DNA of 64,000 nt, taken from the NCBI GenBank assembly GCA_009746045.1, contig RPFO01000213.1:914302-978301 (forward strand), given 5' to 3'. Below the pieces are notes generated by a model that saw only the letters and a list, made by a program, of their open reading frames with translations, did not search any database and was not told where the DNA came from. Numbering within the stretch: the stretch's first letter is position 1; every line of letters starts with the position of its first letter. Below, piece after piece: positions 56,747-64,000 of this stretch. The position numbers and the translations under genes were made by a program. The DNA comes from Mesostigma viride. Lineage: Eukaryota; Streptophyta; Mesostigmatophyceae; Mesostigmatales; Mesostigmataceae.

Positions 56747-57049
56747 CGGTTGCTGCTGCTGCTGCTGGTACTCTGGGAGCCTCTCTCGGTCGTTCCTGTC
56801 ATCTCCCTGCCTGGTTAAGGCGTCTATATTGTCCCCATCCGCTGGGGAGCTAGGTCTGGGTCGTAGGGAGCCTTCCACAGGTCTCTCCATGACCTCACCT
56901 GTACCTGTCTCTACTTGTGGTGGTACCTCTAGCCCTTCTGTACCGTGCTCGTGGTTGTCTACCGGTTCTATCTCTCTATTATCTGGATCTCTCTCCCTAA
57001 GCTCGTCTTCTGTCTCTCTGGCGTTCCTTGTTTGGTACCGTGTTGGCAT
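55895..57049 (-). CDS. Gag N-terminal region with polyglutamine tract
   Basis: The frame starts MPTRYQTRNARETEDELRERD and reaches, after about 90 charged residues, a long glutamine tract encoded by a CAG/CAA run (plus-strand CTG/TTG at 56625-56770). The residues after about 56330 are likely out-of-frame read-through into the gag region. Polyglutamine in Gag would be intrinsically disordered and is length-variable. The ATG at 57049 follows a spacer of about 130 bp after the upstream ORF. Confidence 0.6.
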
Positions 57050-57176
57050 GGTGCTCGTACCGGTACCTTACACAGCAGGCATCACCTCCCCAGGAAGAAG
57101 AGAGAGAGAAAGAGCAACCACGTGCTATGGATCTATAGATATAGAATCTAGTATCACTTCCTAGTAATAGTATCCT

Positions 57177-57515
57177 CTACTGTTTGCTAGGGCCAATGGT
57201 CAGCTGAGAGAAGGTAACTGTAACTGCTGTCCCCTCCCCCTGGCTGCTGAGCGTGGGTGGCTTGGAGCATTCACGAGTGATGTGCATCCCCTCAGGCAAT
57301 GGCATATGTTCCCTAACAAACCTATCTGCATCTGCAATGTTATCAAACCCTTTCCACTTAGCACTAGAGCCTTGGGACAATATCTTATCTTTTATGTGTT
57401 CCTCACAAGTCTTCCAGCTGTAGAATATAGCAGGTCTACCCTTATCCCCGTCGTGAGCTACTGCATAGTAAGGATATCCAGACTGTCCACCCTTGTTTAT
57501 TTTACGTCGGGGCAT
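57177..57515 (-). CDS. RNase H1-type hybrid-binding (caulimovirus VI) domain protein
   Basis: 112 residues. GYPYYAVAHDGDKGRPAIF followed by YSWKTCEEHIKD, KWKGFDNIADADRFVREH is the fold signature of the RNase H1 N-terminal RNA/DNA hybrid-binding domain, also found in caulimovirus translational transactivators (family: Y-Y-A-V-x-x-G-x-x-x-G-I-Y-x-x-W-x-x-C, then F-x-x-x-x-E-A-x-x-F). It starts at an ATG with MPRRKINKGG and is the first ORF after the primer-binding site, upstream of gag. A role in handling the RNA/DNA intermediate or in translation of the polycistronic RNA is inferred. Intact. Confidence 0.8.
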   Translation of the reverse strand: MPRRKINKGGQSGYPYYAVAHDGDKGRPAIFYSWKTCEEHIKDKILSQGSSAKWKGFDNIADADRFVREHMPLPEGMHITRECSKPPTLSSQGEGTAVTVTFSQLTIGPSKQ

Positions 57516-58239
57516 GTTACATCATAGTCTGGCAGCGGCTTGCAAGCAGGAGAGACAGGGGAAACCCAGGCTACCTCTAATGCAGTGACCTTAAACAAAC
57601 GAGGAGAGAGCACGGAGTGTAGTACAGCACACGCCCCCAGCCATCCGCGGCAAAGAGGCTATACAACGATTACACGGAGGTAAACACCGTCAACACAGTC
57701 GGCAACAGCCAGACGGTATTCACCCCCACAACATGTAAAACAACGAATGGTTGTCGTCCGCAACTTCCATTCGAACCAACGACATTCACACCCTATAGAG
57801 GCACAACGTATAACGAGAACCCCTACGCGTGCGAACCCGGAGAGGAAGCGAGCATGCCAGCTAGCCTTCCACAGGCATCGCTTGTAAAGAAAGGATCCTA
57901 TCTAGGGGACGCACCATAATCGATGACGTTAAATCCTCCTGAGCTGGCCGCCACCCGGTGTCGTTGAAGGCAAGCCCTGGCCGCCACTAGGTGTCGTTGA
58001 AAGCAGGAGAGCTGAACGCTATCGTTTACAGCACCTCACCACAGGACTATTGCTAGCCCCGCCGAGTATCCCAGACTGGCCGCTTGCTGGCTAGGTCGTC
58101 GTTGAATCCCTTTACGGGCTGGCCGCCGACCAGTCAGCAGTCGTTGAATTCCGGAACCTCTACCTACGTCAAACTCAGCCTTGGTATCCTAATTGGCTCA
58201 CTAACCCTCTCCGCGAGAGTTAGCTAACCTTTCCAGCAC
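57516..58239 (-). other. Leader of the Ty3 element with four imperfect repeats
   Basis: No ORF. CTGGCCGCC followed 8-25 bp later by GTCGTTGAA occurs four times between about 57950 and 58150 (one with a diverged CTGGCCGCT start). The repeats lie between the primer-binding site and the first ORF and could be packaging or translational control elements. Confidence 0.6.
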
Positions 58240-58257
58240 ATTTCCTCCGATAACCAG
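58240..58257 (-). other. Primer-binding site
   Basis: Read on the minus strand, TGGTTATCGGAGGAAA starts one base after the 5' LTR. TGG pairs with the CCA end of a tRNA; the rest only partly resembles initiator-Met sites, so the primer tRNA is not assigned. Confidence 0.75.
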
Positions 58258-58839
58258 TGTTACGTCCCAGCCCAGACACACCTAGCCTGAGCTACGTAGC
58301 GAAAGACCCTTCTTGCCGGAATTAGGAATAATCCAAGATAGCCTAAAGTAGGTTGCGCTTCACGACGTGAGTCGTGAGATATCTGGCATCACGGCTTAAT
58401 GCCAAGCTAATTAGTTCACACTTATAATGGCTAGCAATACCAATTACAAATGGATAATGCCCCGGGCTCAATGTGTAGGCGTATTCGCACTTATCATTCA
58501 TTAAACCAAGAGGACGAGACTCTCGTCCTCGGACCAATTTAACCTAGGTTGATTGCGGCGCAGATACATGCCAATTTCCCTGGACCAATCCAAGCCAAAC
58601 ATTCCACGTAGGATCCGGGCCGACATCGACCCTCAACTACAGGATCCACGCCTAGTACTACGAATGGACTCAGAACTGACGCGGCGCCACCGCACCGGTT
58701 CCTAAAAGGGCAACCTAGGACCAAAATAACTAGTCCAATTCACACAAGAGTCAATGTCCATAAAACTTAGTACAACGGCCACAAGGCCTTAGTAATTTAT
58801 TCCATTGTTACGTCCGACCTAAAGGGCCGGGACGTAACA
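58258..58839 (-). repeat. 5' LTR of the Ty3 element
   Basis: 582 bp, same TGTTACGTCCC...GGGACGTAACA ends as the other LTR and apparently identical apart from 8 extra bases near 58393. A TTATAATGG motif at about 58422 lies in both. Confidence 0.93.
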
Positions 58840-58844
58840 AGCAG
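58840..58844. repeat. Target-site duplication of the Ty3 element (right)
   Basis: AGCAG, identical to 46702-46706. Confidence 0.88.
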
Positions 58845-59182
58845 TATCTATGTGCTGGGCCCATGGGTGCAGTTGAACATGAGGGTGTGGCGGACGTCGA
58901 TATTGTAGCAATGCAGTGCCTCCACTAGTCCCCCGTGCCCATGCCCATCTGCGTTCCATGCATGTCTGGGGTGCGTCTTGTAAAGGATTGTAGCACTTTG
59001 GCGTCTATTCCAGGAAATTTATGTTCTTGTAGGCCTACCCAGATTTCATGAGATGGGCCGACATAGGGTTGAGTGATACTGGCTAGTTGTGCCTGGAGCG
59101 CAGATATTTTAGACTGCCCCTGGGTGCGAACACCATAAGTATTTAAACCCTGAACGTTCCAAGATATTATAGTAAGTTGACT
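58845..59182 (-). pseudogene. L1-like ORF2, start and N-terminus of APE endonuclease
   Basis: The ATG at 59182 gives MSQLTIISWNVQGLN, the W-N-V-x-G-L strand of LINE endonucleases, and then IWVGLQEHKFPG with the catalytic glutamate (L-Q-E-H). A frame change at a G-run near 58930 and another near 58855 interrupt it before the Ty3 insertion. It starts 56 bp after the ORF1 stop. Confidence 0.85.
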
Positions 59183-59237
59183 CATAAGATAGTAGAAGGA
59201 GAGAGAATGCAGAAGAATGCGAGCGTTGGCGTACCTC

Positions 59238-60865
59238 TCATGCCTTGGAAGACGATGCACGCGCCCGCTTGGTTGCGTCGGCTGTGGTGACCGTTGGCTG
59301 CGACCGTTTGGCCGAGGGGTCGTCCTGCGCTGTCGCTTCCTCGAAAGAGCCAGTTGAGGAGGGCATCATGTCGAGATCATGGGGTAGGGCCGGCAGCCGT
59401 GCCGCCGGATCAGACGGTGACGGCTGGTTGTGCGCTCCCGGGGGATCCACGTAGTTCGCCCCGGGGACGCGTCGGAGGATGCTCTTGAGTTGGGCCGACG
59501 TAACCCCGATGGATTTCAGTGCGGCCTCCTCGTTGGTCCAGACCAAGCGAGCCCCGGCTGTTGCGAAGTCTCCTTCCTTGGATGTGAGACATGGCACTAG
59601 TGTTTTCAGGATATAGATGGTGCCAGCCCTGGGGCGGTAGTCAGTTGAAGCGTCTAACATGATGGACAGCCGGCGCGCGTTTCGGGATCTCGACTTGTAC
59701 AAGCGTGTCGAGCTGGTTACGTTTGAGAAAGTCCTCCGTTTCCGTCCAGATGTCAAGTGGCCGCCCTGTCCTAGCCCCCATGGGCTTGTGCATCAACAAG
59801 CTGGGGCTGTTATCCGCAGCGACGGTGCAGAGTACCTTGTTGGGTTGATTGGCCGAGGTGATGTATGGGTAGAGGTGGCTGCCCACCGAGGCGTCCTTGG
59901 GGATGTCGAGTTGTTGCAGATCCCATTCGCTGTAGCCGCCCATGATGTAGCGGTTGATGAGCACGTACGGTGGGACCGCCTCTGGGGGCGCCGCTGGGTC
60001 CTGCTCGGTTTGCAGGCCACCGAGCCGCTGTTGCTTGGCAGCTGCAAGCCTGAGGGCCTCTGGGCACGCGTTGGATAAATGTTCACGCGTGCGCATGCAG
60101 GTGATACATAGCAGCGGTTCCATGTTGATTTGGGTAGTCACCCGAGAGTCAGCCAGCTTAGCAATGTCGAACTCCATGATGGGGATTTGCAGAATGTCCG
60201 GTAGGCAGCGTGGCGAGGTGCCGGAATAGCCGCCGGGGCACCCATAGATCTGCCCAGTGCCGTTCAGTCCTAGCCCTTGTTGGTCCGGTTCGAACCGGGG
60301 CGTGTAGCTGCAGACGATGCTGTAGGCTTGGTAGGAGTTGCCACCACCCGTGCGAGGAAGGTCCTCCGCCTTGTTGGGCAGGTTCAACCCATGAAGCGAT
60401 CCGTAGGGAGATTTCATGCAGGGTCTCTCGAGTCCGGATCCAGCCAGGGACGTTGTGCAGGGTCAAGTGGTATGTCCCCGCCAGGTCTGTATGGCGCCAA
60501 TATCGTACCGGGATAAATGTGCCGCCCACGGTGACCCCAGGGTGGGAGTTAACCGTTGTGAGGGTGTCCAGGACCGATTTGGCTGTCTCCGGAGTAAAGA
60601 AACAGATCTCAACGTTGGGGTGGCCCTTGAGACCTTGAATCACCTGGCCTGAACGCCCTGCCACGGTAGCGGCGGCTGCACGTTTATCCGCTTGAGAAAG
60701 GTTCTTGCCCTGGACCTCGAGGACGAGCATGCGTTTGCTCATATTAGCGTAGCTTGAGGCCAACACCGGACTCCATGGTATTTTTCCCGCCGCCAGCGCT
60801 TGTAGGTCACCCTGGGGTTGTGCCAGCCGAAGGCGTTCCTCCCAGGAGGGATCGGGGTTTGCCAT
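59238..60865 (-). pseudogene. L1-like ORF1 (RNA-binding protein), frame-broken
   Basis: Three frames in sequence (60158-60865, 59641-60417, 59238-59756) add up to about 540 residues. The first has an RRM-like segment (SKRMLVLEVQGKNL... VEICFFTPETAKSVLDTL... VRYWRHTDLAGTYHLTLHNVPGWI). The second has CITCMRTREHLSNAC, a CCHC-type knuckle. The third ends in a basic tail TKRARASSSKA. This is the layout of plant-type L1 ORF1 proteins, which coat the element RNA. Frame changes fall near 60400 and 59660. ATG at 60865 opens the frame. Confidence 0.78.
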
Positions 60866-61892
60866 CCGGTGTAGGAGGCGGTAATCTGCAGGTATGACAA
60901 CGAGGACAACAGGAGCAATAAAGAGTTAGATAGCGAAAAAAGGTGTCCCGTTCCAGGGGTTATGCTGGGGGAAAGCCTGCATTGCACCATCCGTGATTGC
61001 AATGTCAGGTTGGGTCTGTATCGGGTGTCATGGTGGCTTCCTGTCACCGAGTTATGCGAGAGCCTGTTCCTCAGCAGGATCGCATGGTTAAAGGTGTAAG
61101 GGGTGAGTAGAAACAGCACTACCAGGAAGCGTCCAGCTTCCTGAGCTGTTCTACCACTATTCCAGGTCCATTTGTAGTGAAATCAAGTGCACAGTTAACG
61201 GATCACAGCCGGAAGCAGGTTGACTATGCTTCTCGCGTTCACTACCGGTACTACAATCATGTCGCTATGTCGTTCTAAATTGCAGCACTGATTAGAATTT
61301 CACTTATCATTTCGGTCAACCTAACCCCTAACACACATTTACCCGGGGAAAAAAAAAATGAATGGCGTTTGCAGCAAGGCTCATGCAAGACAAGTTTCTA
61401 TTTCATAAAACATTTCATTATTACATGCAGGATTACATGTCATACACAAAAATCCAACGCCTTCACAGAAAAGAGCATATAAAGTCTTCTGACGACAAAA
61501 TCAAGTCAATATCAAACTCGTGGCTTCTCTTCGTGGCTTGAAATACTGTTTCCATGCGGTGCTTAGGACAGCTCCGGGGATGTCGGCACCGCACAGAAGC
61601 TCCATCTGGGAGCAAGTGCGCCGGGGGAAGAAGATGTTGTACATCCAGAGCTCGATATGTGCGGGAAGCCGTCGTGTTGGAAACCGAGGTGTCTGCATAG
61701 AATTCCGCGCGCAGGCAGCTTGTGCCTTTACGGGGGAAGACCTGCGACACAAAAACCGTGTCCGGACAAAGCAATACGGAGAAATGGCAACGGCAGATGG
61801 AGTCAGCAAAGGCCGCTTGTAAGGAAAGTGATTTTTAATGCACGAATAAATGTATAATGCATGCTACATCGCCATCTCTTGGGCGGTGAAAA
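60866..61892. other. Stretch without a supported gene
   Basis: The first part is probably the 5' leader of the L1-like element. ORFs of about 100 codons at 61463-61822 on both strands overlap each other and show no domain. A poly(A)-like run occurs at 61350-61358. Confidence 0.35.
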
Positions 61893-62125
61893 GACAAGGA
61901 CCAACCACATGCCCCCACCTACCCTTCGTGCATCCCGCCCTTGACGAGGCACAACCATGTGCCCCCACCTACCCTTTGTGCGTCCCTCCCTTGACAAGAA
62001 ACAAGCACGTGCACCTATCTAACCTTTGTGCATCCCTCCCTTGGCAAGGAACAAGCACACCCACCCACCTACTCCACATGCATCCCTAGCTTCCTTGACA
62101 AGGAACAAGCACAATCACCCTGCTA
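61893..62125 (+). repeat. Minisatellite, about four degenerate 55-60-bp units
   Basis: Each unit reads approximately AAGCAC-ATGCCCCCACCTACC-TTTGTGCATCCCTCCCTTGACAAGGAACAAGCAC. Units begin near 61897, 61951, 62006 and 62060 with substitutions and a small insertion in the last. Confidence 0.85.
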
Positions 62126-62439
62126 CCCACTAGCACGGCAGCAAGGCAGACCTTACAATGGCAAGTGATGTTTATCAGTAGAAACTGTTAGACAACTAGC
62201 AAACGAGCCAGCCGGTGAAGAGCAAGGCACGCATGCAAGGAATTGGTCGTTGCCTATGTCTACGCTTGTGTTTGTCACTGCAGTTGAAATCTGCATTTGC
62301 ATCAGCAGGCCCGATCGAAGCCCATGTCGCCACCCGCATTTCCACGTATACGGCCCCTTATTTTTCTCTTGTGCCTGCCTTTGCCCTAACTGTTACCCTA
62401 GCATCTGCCCTTGCCCCTATTGATCCCCAGTGTTTGCCT
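62126..62439. other. Stretch without recognised feature
   Basis: No supported ORF or RNA gene. Confidence 0.35.
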
Positions 62440-62486
62440 TTAATTAATTAATTAGACTCGTGCTCCCGTTGGGGAGTCACGGAGCA
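62440..62486 (-). repeat. Dispersed repeat, partial copy 3
   Basis: TTAATTAATTAATTAG followed by ACTCGTGCTCCCGTTGGGGAG and TCACGGAGCA, matching the TTAA-edge of copies at 7325-7590 and 40741-40990, then stopping at TTAACCCC. Confidence 0.7.
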
Positions 62487-62623
62487 TTAACCCCGATGGA
62501 TGGATGGATGGGTGCACACATTCCTACCGGTCTAATCTATCTACAGTGGCTACATACTACATCTATCTAACAACATTCTAACTACAACATCTATCTAGGC
62601 AGCCGCACGCTGCCCTAGGGGAG

Positions 62624-62878
62624 CTATCTAGCGTGCCTCCCGTGGGATTGCACACGCGGGCGCTTCCCCACTGGGGGGGGCTCGTTGTCCTCTATGACCT
62701 GGGCCCACTTGGCCTTGTCCATCATCTTCTTCCAAATCACGGAGAGGCCTAGGCCCCCCATGTCCTCTACTAGCTGTTCTTTGAAGGTGCGGGCCTTGCG
62801 GCGTCTAACATCACTGGCCCAGCCCACGTCAGGAGGTGCCGGCCAGGCTGGGCTGGTCGCAGTCCTGCGGGGGGCCAC
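62624..62878 (-). pseudogene. C-terminal segment of the right-end LINE ORF, shifted frame
   Basis: VAPRRTATSPAWPAPPDVGW then RRKARTFKEQLVEDMGGLG and WKKMMDKAKWAQVIEDN continue the RT protein after a one-base frame change near 62860; a relative is seen at 17385-17450. The tail is typical of the C-terminus of this LINE type. Confidence 0.6.
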
Positions 62879-63968
62879 GTGAGGTGTCTACCTGGTTGGT
62901 GCGAGCTAGGTGCCCTACTAGCTGCAGGCGGCGTTGCTTAATTGTGCTGGTGATATAGGGCATGCCCTGGTACAGGTCCTCATTGCGGACATGAGCAGCA
63001 TATCCTACTCTGAAAATGGAACGCAGCATGCTGGTGACCGCGCCGTCCAGCTTGCGGGCCAGGTCGGCGGTGAGGGTCCACGTCTCGGCGCCATACGTGA
63101 GAACAGGAAGGACGAGGACCTTGAACAGGTCCTGTTTCTCGATCTTGCCCAGGGGCTTGCGCCATAGGGCCCGGTACTGGCGTAAAGCGTGCCAGGCGAG
63201 GGAGATGCGGTGGTCCACATCCACCTCGCAGCTAGGGAGCAGGCTGCCCAGCAGCTTAACGCGGTCCCGATACAGGACTCGAGAGCCATCTAGGAGATAG
63301 AGGGGCGGCGCTGAGGTGGTGAGCCCAACCGCCAGGGCCTCTGTCTTCTTGCTGACCTCAAGCCCCACTGCACGGGCCTCGAGAGCCAGGCAGTCAAGCC
63401 ATGTCTGCACGTGCTCAGTGTCCTCAAAGAGGGTGGTGTCGTCTGCGTAAATGATGTCTGCTAGCCGAATCTCCGTGTCCGCACCGCCATGCCAGAATTT
63501 GTTAGCAACCTGCACTCCTGGTTCCCTGCCCACGATGCGGGCAAATCGCTTGCGCGCCTGAATCATTACGTATTCGACAACAATAATGAACAGGTAGGGC
63601 GACAGCACGCAGCCCTGCCACACACCCTTCTGTAAAGGGCATGGGGGCGTGGTCCCGTAAGAAGTGCGCACCGAAGTGGTGGACCCTTCATACAGGTTGC
63701 GGATGACAGCAATCAGGGGGCGGGGGATCCGGAACAACTCGAGGATGTCCCAAAGCGCAGGCCAGAAAACCGAATCGAAGGCTTTGATGAAGTCCACCAG
63801 CACAAGGTGCAAAGGGGACTCACCAGGCTGAAGGCGTTGCAGTTCCTCCACCAGTCGGCGAGTAGCGAAGAGCGCCTGTACTGTGTTGCGACCTGAACGG
63901 AAGCCGTGCTGAGTCTCGCTGAGGTGACCGTCCAGGGCCGTGCGCAGGCGGTTCAGGATGAGCCGCAT
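62829..63968 (-). CDS. Non-LTR reverse transcriptase (partial, truncated by the window)
   Basis: 379 residues with LSETQHGFRSGRNTVQALF, LVLVDFIKAFDSVFWPALW (first catalytic aspartate), VWQGCVLSPYLF (G-x-x-L-S-P) and IIYADDTTLFEDTEH (Y-A-D-D). After the thumb come YGAETWTLTADLARKLDGAV, MLRSIFRVGYAAHVRNEDL and RRLQLVGHLAR, the conserved C-terminal block (Y-G-x-E-x-W, R-x-L-x-x-x-G-x-x, R-x-x-x-x-G-H) of many non-LTR elements. The N-terminal endonuclease must lie to the right of the window. It belongs to the same family as the fragment at 16400-16938. Confidence 0.9.
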   Translation of the reverse strand: MRLILNRLRTALDGHLSETQHGFRSGRNTVQALFATRRLVEELQRLQPGESPLHLVLVDFIKAFDSVFWPALWDILELFRIPRPLIAVIRNLYEGSTTSVRTSYGTTPPCPLQKGVWQGCVLSPYLFIIVVEYVMIQARKRFARIVGREPGVQVANKFWHGGADTEIRLADIIYADDTTLFEDTEHVQTWLDCLALEARAVGLEVSKKTEALAVGLTTSAPPLYLLDGSRVLYRDRVKLLGSLLPSCEVDVDHRISLAWHALRQYRALWRKPLGKIEKQDLFKVLVLPVLTYGAETWTLTADLARKLDGAVTSMLRSIFRVGYAAHVRNEDLYQGMPYITSTIKQRRLQLVGHLARTNQVDTSRGPPQDCDQPSLAGTS

Positions 63969-64000
63969 AAGAAGCTTGAGGGGGGCACTTTGAATGCACA

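Larger units (their letters stand above)
46707..58839 (-). mobile_element. Ty3/gypsy LTR retrotransposon, full length with internal MITE
   Basis: Complete element on the minus strand: 5' LTR 58258-58839, primer-binding site, ORF with hybrid-binding domain, gag with CCHC, protease, RT, RNase H, integrase with chromodomain-like end, a long unknown ORF, polypurine tract and 3' LTR 46707-47280. TG...CA ends and AGCAG duplications are perfect. RT before integrase places it in Ty3/gypsy. LTRs differ visibly only by one 8-bp indel, so insertion was recent, yet pol has five or more frame changes. Confidence 0.93.
42643..60865 (-). mobile_element. L1-like LINE, interrupted by a Ty3/gypsy element
   Basis: Minus-strand ORF1 (60865-59238) and the start of ORF2 (59182-58845) lie to the right of the Ty3 element 46707-58839; the rest of ORF2 (46706-42643) lies to the left. 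The endonuclease domain resumes across the inserted element's AGCAG duplication, proving a single element. Domains: ORF1 with zinc knuckle, ORF2 with APE endonuclease, RT (YADDT) and a long C-terminal region. At least six frame changes are present. The 5' and 3' ends and a target duplication were not identified. Confidence 0.85.
62488..64000 (-). mobile_element. Non-LTR retrotransposon, 3' part, continues beyond the window
   Basis: Minus-strand RT domain (62829-63968) and 3' region ending near a short GATGGATGGATGG tail at 62496-62510. Fragments of the same family lie at 16400-17450. The 5' portion is outside the window. Confidence 0.85.

Noticed and set aside
56524-56853. Poly-Ala and poly-Leu ORFs on the plus strand
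   Set aside because: Antisense readings of the CAG/CTG run that encodes polyglutamine in gag on the minus strand.
61463-61822. Overlapping ORFs of about 100 codons on both strands
   Set aside because: No domain, no promoter motif, mutually overlapping; not supported.

Overview
The window reads as eukaryotic nuclear DNA dominated by transposable elements, with one integrated double-jelly-roll DNA virus in the middle. There are no bacterial operons and no recognisable host housekeeping genes. The virus resembles Polinton-like viruses (PLVs), which are best known from microalgae and other protists, so an algal or protist genome is the most likely source; the species cannot be named from this sequence.

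Layout. 1-2450: decayed Ty1/copia-type retrotransposon (protease-like, RT, RNase H). 4798-6866: 5'-truncated copy of a non-LTR element, split by a 1.35-kb hAT-type element (8-bp TSD, CA-TG inverted ends). 7764-13905: near-complete non-LTR element on the minus strand with PHD, RING-H2, C2H2, RT, CCHC knuckle and restriction-like endonuclease, a 5' leader of 231-bp monomers and a perfect 19-bp TSD. It appears to sit inside a TTAA-flanked, piggyBac-like element (7605-15450). 15.8-17.5 kb: LINE fragments and two tetranucleotide microsatellites.

18475-36905: endogenous PLV. A leftward block encodes an AEP primase fused to an SF2 (herpes origin-binding-protein-like) helicase, a tyrosine recombinase, an AT-hook protein, an A32/FtsK-type packaging ATPase and a coiled-coil protein. 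A rightward block encodes a large fibre-like protein (frame-broken), a zinc-finger protein, a penton-like minor capsid protein (frame-broken), a small amphipathic protein, the major capsid protein, a repeat/lectin-type adhesin and several small unknown proteins. The blocks diverge from a 27-bp promoter interval. Most genes have a TATA-like motif within about 20 nt of the ATG. Both ends are inverted arrays of an approximately 99-bp repeat whose core is a long imperfect palindrome; the right array is split by a 0.78-kb inverted-repeat element. No DNA polymerase or maturation protease gene is visible.

37.5-42.6 kb: one unrecognised ORF, duplicated segments, dispersed repeats and a LINE endonuclease remnant. 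42643-60865: an L1-like LINE (minus strand) into which a complete Ty3/gypsy element (46707-58839; 574/582-bp LTRs, AGCAG TSD, PBS, polypurine tract) has inserted. That element carries a 490-bp MITE (perfect 24-bp TIR, 6-bp TSD) inside pol, giving three levels of nesting. It also has an ORF with an RNase H1/caulimovirus-VI hybrid-binding domain ahead of gag and a long unidentified ORF after integrase. The last 1.5 kb is the 3' part of another LINE running off the window.

Many ORFs are broken by single-base frame changes, even where LTRs are almost identical, so some breaks may be assembly indels rather than decay.
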